DNA of 11,337 nt from Candidatus Nomurabacteria bacterium (lineage in GTDB: Bacteria > Patescibacteriota > Minisyncoccia > Phycocordibacterales > UBA9973), in contig JADLCZ010000063.1 of assembly GCA_020846955.1 (NCBI GenBank), forward strand, positions 1 through 11,337, written 5' to 3'. The notes beneath the pieces are model-generated. The model saw only the letters and a program-made list of their open reading frames with translations. It did not search any database and was not told where the DNA came from. The position numbers and the translations under genes were made by a program. The stretch's first letter is position 1; each line of letters opens with the position of its first letter. This document shows positions 1-6,074 of this stretch, in pieces.

Positions 1-2639
1 GTATGAGATTTGGGGTTATTGGCTACTTGCTCTGGAGTACCATTTGCCACAATTTTGCCACCACCAATTCCGCCTTCGGGACCGATATCGATAATATAAT
101 CCGAAGATTTGATAATATCCATACTGTGTTCAATGAGCACTACTGTATTACCTTTATCAACAAGCTTGTTCAATACTTCCAATAATTTTGCCACATCATC
201 ATAATGCAATCCGACAGTCGGCTCGTCGAGTAGATAAATCGTCTTCTCTGTATGCGTACGATAGAGCTCACTCGAGATTTTTACACGTTGTGCTTCTCCA
301 CCAGAAAGTGTTGTCGCACTCTGGCCAAGTGTAACGTAGCCAAGGCCAACATCCATCAAAGTTTTCACTCTGTCATAAATTGCTGGTATGTCTTCGAAGA
401 AGGTTACTGCATCCTCGACTGTCATTTGTAGAATTTCATAAATATTCTTTTTCTTATATTTTACTTTCAAAGTTTCTTTATCGAATCTTTTGCCATTACA
501 GACATCGCAAGTTACATACACTGTCGGTAGGAAATGCATCTCGACAGCTATCTCGCCATTACCTTCACAAGCTTCACATCGCCCACCTTTTACATTAAAA
601 GAGAATCTATTTGACTTCCATCCGCGCAAACGTGCTTCATCACTAGCAGCGAAAATATCTCGTATATGAGTGAAGCTCCCTGTATATGTAGCAATATTAG
701 ATCGTGGAGTTCGGCCGATTGGAGATTGGTCGATTAGAATTGCGCGCGAAACATATTCGGTGCCTGTGAATGAGGCACAGTTATAAACTTTCGCACTTCG
801 GTATTTCCTTTCAAGTCGTGCTTGTAGATTCTTGAACAAAATTTCGTACATAAAGGAACTCTTGCCCGAGCCCGAGACTCCAGTAATCGAAACCATTTTT
901 CCAAGTGGAACTTCTGCATTTAAATTATCAATGTTGAACACTTTGCCTCCGACAATTTTGAGACTTCCTTTATCTTTCTCACGACGCTTTTCTGGGACGG
1001 CAATGACAGCTTCGTTGCGCAAGTATGAAAGTGTTCGAGACTTCGAAGGGTTTGTTTTGGCAGTAAGTAATTTCTCTAAATAATCAGCCACGATCACCTG
1101 CCCACCATGTACCCCTGCTTTAGGCCCGATATCGATAAGGTAATCTGACGCGAAAATTGTGTCCTCGTCGTGCTCTACCACAATGATTGTATTACCAAGG
1201 TCCCGTAGGTCCTCTAGTGTCCGTATAAGGCGTTCATTGTCCCTCTGATGCAATCCTATTGTCGGCTCATCAAGGACATACAAAGCACCTACCAAACGGC
1301 TCCCAAGCTGGCTAGCAAGGCGTATACGCTGTGATTCACCTCCCGATAGAGTATTAGCCTTACGATTTAGCGACAAGTAATCAAGTCCTACATTTAATAG
1401 GAATTGGAGTCGTGCATCGATCTCATTGATAACGATTTTGGAAATTTCTTTTTCTTGAGCTGTTAATTCCAATTCCATAAAAAAGTTTTGCGCTTGCTCG
1501 ATGGAGAAGCTTGTAATATTTACAATATTTACTTTATTTTTCTTTCCTAAATAAACGTGAAGTGCTTCTACGCGCAATCGCGCGCCCTTACAAACATCAC
1601 AAGGTTCATCACCGCCGAAATATTTTGACCCTAGTCCATTACATTCAGGACACGCACCATATGGTGAATTGAAAGAGAAAAGTCGTGGCTCAATTTCTGG
1701 GAAAGAAAATCCATCATTAGGGCATGCAAACTTCGCAGACAAGAGAAACTCTTCTTCGCCCATCGCAATATTTACTAACCCTTCACTCTCAAGCAACGCC
1801 CTTTCTACAGATTCTGATAATCTCATCCGAGCATCACTAGGGTTGTCTTTAAACTCATGTAGCTGAAATGAATCTACAAGTACATCAATATCATGTTGTT
1901 TTGTTTTAGAAATATCTATCCTGTCGCGCAGACTTTTCATCTGTCCATCAAGACGCACCTTCCGATATCCTTTACCGAGCAAATCGTAAAGGAGTTGATA
2001 ATATTCCCCTTTGCGTCCACGCACCACAGGACTGTAAATAGTAATAGGAGTTTCGTTCCATTCTACTCCCATTACTTTCCGAGTACGTACACCCGCAGAC
2101 GCAAAATCCTCGCGCTTTACCCTCTCTGCGGGGGCTCCGACACGACTCCGATTTTGCGTCTGCGGGCTCCCGTAACTCTTCACTTTATCAAGTATAAAAT
2201 TAATTATTTCTTCATTTGAAAGCCGTTTGATCTCCTCTCCGCATTGAGGGCAATGTGGTCGGCCAATACGCGCATACAATACACGCAAGTAATCGTATAT
2301 TTCGGTAATTGTTGCTACTGTTGAGCGTGGATTATTGGAGCGGGATTTCTGATCGATAGATATTGCTGGTGACAATCCTGTGATCTCGTCGACATCGGGT
2401 TTCGGCATTTGGTTTAGAAATTGGCGAGCATACGCAGAAAGTGATTCCACATATCGGCGTTGCCCTTCAGCAAAAATAGTATCAAAAGCAAGCGACGATT
2501 TACCACTTCCTGACATACCAGTAATAACCACCATTTTGTTACGTGGCATTTCAACATTTATATTCTTTAAGTTATGGGTCCGAGCCCCTTTCACTATTAT
2601 TTTGTTTACCCCGTATGAATTTTCATCTTTCTTTGTCAT
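1..2639 (-). CDS. uvrA: UvrA, excinuclease ABC subunit A (3' end cut by window edge)
   Basis: DNA-damage sensor ATPase of nucleotide excision repair; it works as a dimer and loads UvrB onto lesions. The frame is open from the ATG at 2639 to the left edge (about 880 codons), with both ABC modules visible: Walker A GMSGSGKSS at residues 41-49, zinc-binding CPEC and CDVC pairs, signature LSGGESQR with LDEPTIGLH, then second Walker A GVSGSGKSS, CEAC and CDVC zinc pairs, signature LSGGEAQR and LDEPTVGLH. E. coli UvrA is 940 residues; the visible end (NNPKSHT) matches the usual C-terminal region, so probably only a short tail is missing. No Shine-Dalgarno precedes this start, which lies 18 nt after the stop of a small leader ORF. 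A 25-codon palindromic insertion occupies residues about 158-183, in the region of the UvrB-binding domain. No frameshift was found. Confidence 0.97.
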   Translation of the reverse strand, partial: MTKKDENSYGVNKIIVKGARTHNLKNINVEMPRNKMVVITGMSGSGKSSLAFDTIFAEGQRRYVESLSAYARQFLNQMPKPDVDEITGLSPAISIDQKSRSNNPRSTVATITEIYDYLRVLYARIGRPHCPQCGEEIKRLSNEEIINFILDKVKSYGSPQTQNRSRVGAPAERVKREDFASAGVRTRKVMGVEWNETPITIYSPVVRGRKGEYYQLLYDLLGKGYRKVRLDGQMKSLRDRIDISKTKQHDIDVLVDSFQLHEFKDNPSDARMRLSESVERALLESEGLVNIAMGEEEFLLSAKFACPNDGFSFPEIEPRLFSFNSPYGACPECNGLGSKYFGGDEPCDVCKGARLRVEALHVYLGKKNKVNIVNITSFSIEQAQNFFMELELTAQEKEISKIVINEIDARLQFLLNVGLDYLSLNRKANTLSGGESQRIRLASQLGSRLVGALYVLDEPTIGLHQRDNERLIRTLEDLRDLGNTIIVVEHDEDTIFASDYLIDIGPKAGVHGGQVIVADYLEKLLTAKTNPSKSRTLSYLRNEAVIAVPEKRREKDKGSLKIVGGKVFNIDNLNAEVPLGKMVSITGVSGSGKSSFMYEILFKNLQARLERKYRSAKVYNCASFTGTEYVSRAILIDQSPIGRTPRSNIATYTGSFTHIRDIFAASDEARLRGWKSNRFSFNVKGGRCEACEGNGEIAVEMHFLPTVYVTCDVCNGKRFDKETLKVKYKKKNIYEILQMTVEDAVTFFEDIPAIYDRVKTLMDVGLGYVTLGQSATTLSGGEAQRVKISSELYRTHTEKTIYLLDEPTVGLHYDDVAKLLEVLNKLVDKGNTVVLIEHSMDIIKSSDYIIDIGPEGGIGGGKIVANGTPEQVANNPKSH
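2092..2166 (+). repeat. In-frame palindromic element inside uvrA
   Basis: Perfect 17-nt inverted repeats (cccgcagacgcaaaatc at 2092-2108 and its reverse complement at 2150-2166) flank a 41-nt centre. The element is 75 nt, exactly 25 codons, and encodes about residues 158-183 of UvrA (core peptide RVGAPAERVKRED). Typical UvrA proteins pass directly from the helix before it to the ILAPVVRGRKGEY-type segment, so this is an insertion. Centre positions 2113-2144 match 31 of 32 nt of the tgt element at 6712-6743. Strand is given as the direction in which the core reads cgctttaccctctct. Confidence 0.9.
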
Positions 2640-2657
2640 AAAATTTAAAATAATTTA

Positions 2658-2735
2658 CTAAATAAAATATAAAATAAAACTGAACTCAATATGAAAAAAT
2701 TTTATTCTGGGGTCTATTGGTTCATTTTTTTTCAT
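2658..2735 (-). CDS. Small leader ORF upstream of uvrA, 25 codons, unknown function
   Basis: ATG at 2735 is preceded by the only strong Shine-Dalgarno in the window (CGGAGG, 8 nt upstream). The ORF runs 25 codons to a TAG directly followed by an in-frame TAA. The predicted peptide starts MKKNEPIDPR, has a basic, polar N-terminal half and ends in a hydrophobic aromatic run FSFILYFI, so it could touch a membrane or be a leader peptide. I recognise no family. It lies between a good promoter (2813-2840) and the SD-less uvrA start, 18 nt after its stop, an arrangement that fits translational coupling or leader-peptide control of uvrA. That role is inference. The coding potential is too short to judge from composition; the support is the ribosome binding site and the tandem stops. 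Confidence 0.5.
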   Translation of the reverse strand: MKKNEPIDPRIKFFHIEFSFILYFI

Positions 2736-2738
2736 ATA

Positions 2739-2755
2739 GTTTACCTCCGTTAAAC
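2739..2755 (-). promoter_or_regulatory. Shine-Dalgarno presented in a hairpin loop
   Basis: On the minus strand GTTTA (2755-2751) pairs with TAAAC (2743-2739), leaving ACGGAGG in the loop, just upstream of the small-ORF ATG at 2735. A second possible stem, TGGGGT with ACCCCA about 44 nt downstream, would enclose this hairpin and the start codon, so two accessibility states are conceivable. The stem is only 5 A/T-rich pairs; regulation is inference. Confidence 0.5.
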
Positions 2756-2764
2756 CCCATAAAT

Positions 2765-2789
2765 CACCCGCAGATTGCTCGTGTGGGTG
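2765..2789 (-). promoter_or_regulatory. Hairpin in the 5' leader of the uvrA transcript
   Basis: Minus-strand CACCC (2789-2785) pairs with GGGTG (2769-2765). After one A/C mismatch the stem continues with CA/TG. There is no T-run after it, so it does not look like a terminator. It sits between the predicted transcription start and the small ORF. I could not match it to a known riboswitch. Confidence 0.4.
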
Positions 2790-2812
2790 TATATCAATAT
2801 TCAACTACATCT

Positions 2813-2840
2813 ATCATACCATTTATTCCTAATTTGACAA
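2813..2840 (-). promoter_or_regulatory. Sigma70-type promoter for the small ORF and uvrA
   Basis: On the minus strand TTGTCA (2840-2835) is followed after 16 nt by TATGAT (2818-2813), close to the consensus TTGACA/TATAAT. It begins 15 nt after the uvrB stop codon and leaves a leader of about 70 nt before the small ORF. uvrA therefore probably has its own promoter even though it lies directly downstream of uvrB on the same strand. Confidence 0.6.
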
Positions 2841-2854
2841 AATTTATATCTGTA

Positions 2855-5026
2855 TTATTTAATTTTTTCTTTCAAGACCATAATCTCATCACGAAGAATT
2901 GCGGCAGTTTCGAAATCGAGTTCTTTTACTACCCTTTTCATTTCTTTTTCTTTGATACTTATGATTTTTTCATACACTGCATTCTCGCGCTCGGTATCAG
3001 AAAGCTTGGAAATCTTTCCAGACTTTTTTTCTTTTGCCATCGTTTTCTTGAACAACGCAATATCAAAATCAAGCTCGGCATTCACCGCCTTAACATGAGC
3101 ACTTTCCAACTGCTCCGTAATGTCATTTATCTTTTTCAAAATAGTTTTCGGAGTAATTCCATGCTTCTTGTTATACGCAAGCTGGATATTCCGGCGGCGA
3201 GTCGTCTCGCCTATTGCACGCTCCATTGAGCCGGTCATTTTGTCTGCATATAATATCACCCTACCTTCTGCATTGCGAGCTGCACGGCCAATTGTTTGTA
3301 TAAGTGATGTCTCGCTACGCAAGAAACCCTCTTTGTCAGCATCAAGGATTCCAATGAGTGCTACTTCAGGCAAGTCTAAACCTTCACGTAGCAAGTTGAC
3401 CCCTACCACCACATCAAATTCACCTTTGCGGAATTGTGTTAGGATTTGGATTCTTTCGATCGTTTTAATTTCACTATGCAAATATTCAGCCTTGATACCT
3501 TTGTCTTTCAAATAAAGTGTTAGGTCTTCCGCCATTCTTTTAGTCAACGTCGTTGCAATCACACGGAAGCCTTTCTTGATAGTCTTCTCAGTTTCAGCAA
3601 TAAAATCTTGAACTTGCCCGGAGTAGGGTTGCGGAGAAGAATATGTCTCAGCAAAATCGTAGGTGTGGGCGCGCCGTAGCTCCGAAGGAGCGGAGAGGGA
3701 TAAGCGATTTTGAGGAGATATATTCTTCTCCGCAACTTCTGCACTTACAGGCCTTACAATAACCTCGGGATCTATCAATCCTGTAGGGCGGATGATTTGC
3801 TCTACTATCTGGTCACTCATTTCCTTCTCACGGTCCGATGGAGTTGCAGATACATAGATCGTCTGCCCTACACGCTCTTCGAATTCCTCGTATTTGAGTG
3901 GGCGATTATCTTTGGCACTTGGTAATCGGAAACCGAAATCAACAAGAGTTTGTTTGCGAGACCGATCAGCACTATACATACCACCAAGCTGTGGCAATGT
4001 AACATGCGATTCATCGATAATAGTTAGGAAATTATTTTTAAAATATGAAAGCAATGTCTCGGGTGGCTCACCAGCTTTCTTGCCAGAAAATAATCTAGAA
4101 TAATTTTCAATACCATTACAATATCCAACTTCTTTAATCATTGCCAAATCATAATTTGTACGACGACGAATTCGCTCAGCCTCCAATACTTTGCCCTCTT
4201 TCTCAAAAAATTTCAATTGATTTGCAAGCTCGGCCTTGATAGCCTTAAAGGCTTTTTCTTTTTGAATTTTATCTGTAATGAAGTGCTTTGCAGGGAAAAG
4301 AAAGATTGCATTCTCGACACCAAGAATTACGGATGATACAGGATCTACTTTCAAAATTTTATCAATTTTCCCATTCACAAACTCGATTTGATATACAAAA
4401 GTTTCCGAGATTGGCATGACTTCAATCTTGGGCCCGATAGAGCGGAATTGGCCAGGACTAATATCGGCATTGGTGCGCTCGAAATGTACATCGATTAATT
4501 TCTTCATCAAATCCAACCTATCAGCTTTCATCCCCTTCTCCAATTTCATATTTACCTTCTCGTATTCGTCTGGGTCACCCAATCCATAAATACATGATAC
4601 AGATGCCACAATGATCACATCTTTGCGTGTGAGCAAGGCTTGAGTGGACGCATGGCGTAGGCGGTCGATCTCTTTGTTGATCTGCGCATCCTTCTCGATA
4701 TAAGTATCGGTCACTGGCATATAAGCCTCGGGCTGATAGAAGTCGTAGTAGGAAACGAAATAATGCACCGCCGCATCTGGGAAAAATTCACGGAATTCTT
4801 GCGCCAATTGCGCAGCAAGAGTCTTGTTATGAGCAATCACAAGTGTAGGCTTGTTATGCTCGGCAATCACATTGGCAATAGTAAAAGTCTTGCCCGTACC
4901 AGTAGCACCAAGCAAAGTCTGCTTCTTCATCCCTTTCTCGAGCCCTTTCACTAATTGCAAAATAGCCGTAGGCTGATCTCCATCGGGCTTGAATTCGCTT
5001 TTTAATTTAAAGACTTTATCTTTCAT
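2855..5026 (-). CDS. uvrB: UvrB, excinuclease ABC subunit B
   Basis: Damage-verifying helicase-like subunit of nucleotide excision repair; it receives the lesion from UvrA and recruits UvrC. The protein has 723 residues against 673 in E. coli. Visible in order: Walker A GATGTGKT (40-47), the tyrosine-rich beta-hairpin that clamps DNA (YFVSYYDFYQPEAYMP, from about 89), the DESH box, YVSATPSD, the helicase segments NLLREGLDLPEVALIGILDADKEG and QTIGRAARN, and a C-terminal UVR motif (LDFETAAILRDEI) that contacts UvrC. The excess length is mostly a palindromic insertion at about residues 431-467, between the VRP and GQVQDF segments, where the family normally has a short linker. The start is ATG with no Shine-Dalgarno, 11 nt after a TATAGT box, so the transcript may be nearly leaderless. 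uvrA follows downstream on the same strand. Confidence 0.97.
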   Translation of the reverse strand: MKDKVFKLKSEFKPDGDQPTAILQLVKGLEKGMKKQTLLGATGTGKTFTIANVIAEHNKPTLVIAHNKTLAAQLAQEFREFFPDAAVHYFVSYYDFYQPEAYMPVTDTYIEKDAQINKEIDRLRHASTQALLTRKDVIIVASVSCIYGLGDPDEYEKVNMKLEKGMKADRLDLMKKLIDVHFERTNADISPGQFRSIGPKIEVMPISETFVYQIEFVNGKIDKILKVDPVSSVILGVENAIFLFPAKHFITDKIQKEKAFKAIKAELANQLKFFEKEGKVLEAERIRRRTNYDLAMIKEVGYCNGIENYSRLFSGKKAGEPPETLLSYFKNNFLTIIDESHVTLPQLGGMYSADRSRKQTLVDFGFRLPSAKDNRPLKYEEFEERVGQTIYVSATPSDREKEMSDQIVEQIIRPTGLIDPEVIVRPVSAEVAEKNISPQNRLSLSAPSELRRAHTYDFAETYSSPQPYSGQVQDFIAETEKTIKKGFRVIATTLTKRMAEDLTLYLKDKGIKAEYLHSEIKTIERIQILTQFRKGEFDVVVGVNLLREGLDLPEVALIGILDADKEGFLRSETSLIQTIGRAARNAEGRVILYADKMTGSMERAIGETTRRRNIQLAYNKKHGITPKTILKKINDITEQLESAHVKAVNAELDFDIALFKKTMAKEKKSGKISKLSDTERENAVYEKIISIKEKEMKRVVKELDFETAAILRDEIMVLKEKIK
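3628..3736 (-). repeat. In-frame palindromic element inside uvrB, inverted copy
   Basis: Arms of 32 nt (3628-3659 and 3705-3736) are inverted repeats with 3 mismatches, around a 45-nt centre. The centre carries gagagggataagcg, resembling the reverse complement of the uvrA/tgt core (gagagggtaaagcg), so the core lies in the opposite direction relative to the host gene. It also has its own hairpin, gctcc-gaa-ggagc (3679-3691). The coding strand stays open and gives a peptide insert with SPQNR and YDFAETY flanking the core translation, parallel to SPQTQNR and DFASAG in uvrA. Family membership is less certain than for the other two copies. Confidence 0.75.
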
Positions 5027-5037
5027 TAATATAAATT

Positions 5038-5068
5038 ACTATACCATAAAACAAAACTATGGTAGTAT
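5038..5068. promoter_or_regulatory. Divergent extended -10 promoters in an inverted repeat (uvrB and ncRNA)
   Basis: TACCATA (5042-5048) and TATGGTA (5058-5064) form an inverted repeat. Read leftwards, one arm gives TGGTATAGT, an extended -10 (TGnTATAAT type), 11 nt before the uvrB ATG. Read rightwards, the other gives TGGTAGTAT (5060-5068), a similar box for the plus-strand RNA. No convincing -35 is seen for either direction. The symmetry could equally be a repressor operator; neither possibility is proven. Confidence 0.45.
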
Positions 5069-5074
5069 ATTTTT

Positions 5075-5266
5075 AAATCAGAAAGCGCCTGTACATAAAT
5101 TATTTATTGGCTTTAGGGCCTTCGGAAAATTAATAAAGGATAGCCCTGATTACGCCAGCCAACGCAGCAACTTAAATCCTTCCCAAACTAATACAGCTTA
5201 GGACGTTAAAACAGACAGCTGGACTGTCCTGGCCGCAAAGGAGTCTCAACTTGGGACTCCTTTTTT
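5075..5266 (+). ncRNA. Candidate structured non-coding RNA, unidentified
   Basis: This is the only transcription unit pointing right in the window. It is bounded by a candidate promoter (5060-5068) and an intrinsic terminator (5239-5266), giving about 190 nt; the 5' end is estimated from the -10 box. Pairings visible: agggc 5115-5119 with gccct 5143-5147; gacag 5214-5218 with ctgtc 5224-5228 around a 5-nt loop; and gccag 5154-5158 with ctggc 5229-5233, which encloses the middle and abuts the previous stem. It has no convincing ORF or ribosome binding site, and its base composition is richer in G+C than the surrounding intergenic DNA. I compared it by eye with tmRNA, RNase P RNA, SRP RNA and 6S RNA hallmarks and found no clear match. 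It lies back to back with uvrB and converges on the methyltransferase gene. Confidence 0.6.
5239..5266 (+). terminator. Rho-independent terminator of the plus-strand RNA
   Basis: AGGAGTC (5239-5245) pairs with GACTCCT (5255-5261) over a 9-nt loop, followed by a T-run to 5266. The T-run is on the plus side only; the minus side has three T, so the direction is plus. Confidence 0.85.
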
Positions 5267-5288
5267 ATATAATTTTTAAGTATAAAAA

Positions 5289-6032
5289 TTACTTTTTTAC
5301 TATTAACACCTTAAATCCTTTTATATCCTTTATTTCTGGGGTAAGGTTAAGTAATTCTGAAGTTGATTTTATTTTTTCGTCAGAAAAAAATATTTTTTCT
5401 GTAGAAGCAAATACTGTTTTATCTTGATTTAAAAATTTGATTGTATAACGATCACCATCTACTAAATTTCTTTTGCCAGTGAATTCTTCACCATTAATAA
5501 GAAAGTTTACATATTGATTATTTTCTAATACTGGTCTTCCAATATTAGCAACAAAAATCCCATCTTTGTTTAATTTTTTTGATAAAATTTTTAAAAAATC
5601 TTCAAGATTCTCAATATAATTAATTGAATACTGCATCATAACACAATCCAATGTTCCATCTTCTTGTGTGTTTAAATACCCAGTAAAATCATTTTTGATA
5701 AAATTAACATTGTCGTCCTGATCAACTTCTTTTGAAGCTATGTCTAACATTTTAGATGAAATATCAACCCAATCAAGTGTTGAACCTTCTTTTATTTTCT
5801 TTAAAATCCCTTCGTACTTTTGCGGGTTTGCACCTGCTCCCAAATTTGCAATTTTAATTTTTTTGTCTTTAAATGATTCTGTTACAAGATTATCCAAAAC
5901 ACCTGAAACAACACTATGCTCTACGGTATCTTCTTTTTCTCGTCTTGCAAACTCTTCAGCAATACCTGAATCTAAATACATTTCTGTACTTTTGTTTATA
6001 TTTTTATCTTTTTTTTCAAAATTGAATTTCAT
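5289..6032 (-). CDS. Class I SAM-dependent methyltransferase, substrate unknown
   Basis: A 247-residue protein with the Rossmann methyltransferase plan: motif I IANLGAGANP (61-70) for the SAM loop, acidic residue at the end of strand 2 in LDWVDISSKML (86-96), NFIKNDF (110-116), motif IV region LDCVMMQYSINYI (128-140) and the post-motif strand LNKDGIFVANIGRP. Such a sequence can methylate a small molecule, an RNA or a protein; nothing here fixes the substrate. The gene is visibly more A/T-rich than its neighbours and uses mostly A/T-ending codons, which hints at separate acquisition. It starts 42 nt after tgt on the same strand, so co-transcription is likely. No Shine-Dalgarno was seen. Its 3' end faces the plus-strand RNA terminator. 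Confidence 0.85.
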   Translation of the reverse strand: MKFNFEKKDKNINKSTEMYLDSGIAEEFARREKEDTVEHSVVSGVLDNLVTESFKDKKIKIANLGAGANPQKYEGILKKIKEGSTLDWVDISSKMLDIASKEVDQDDNVNFIKNDFTGYLNTQEDGTLDCVMMQYSINYIENLEDFLKILSKKLNKDGIFVANIGRPVLENNQYVNFLINGEEFTGKRNLVDGDRYTIKFLNQDKTVFASTEKIFFSDEKIKSTSELLNLTPEIKDIKGFKVLIVKK

Positions 6033-6074
6033 ATTAAAAGATTAAGTTAAATATTTCAAAAAGTCAATTATATA

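Noticed and set aside
1..2639. uvrA as a possible pseudogene because no closed frame is found
   Set aside because: Translating the minus strand from 2639 gives one uninterrupted frame with all motifs in order; it merely lacks a stop inside the window.
5075..5266. tmRNA or another standard housekeeping RNA in the uvrB-methyltransferase gap
   Set aside because: No tRNA-like ends or CCA, no convincing tag frame, no RNase P conserved core and no SRP GGAA-loop domain. Left as an unidentified RNA.
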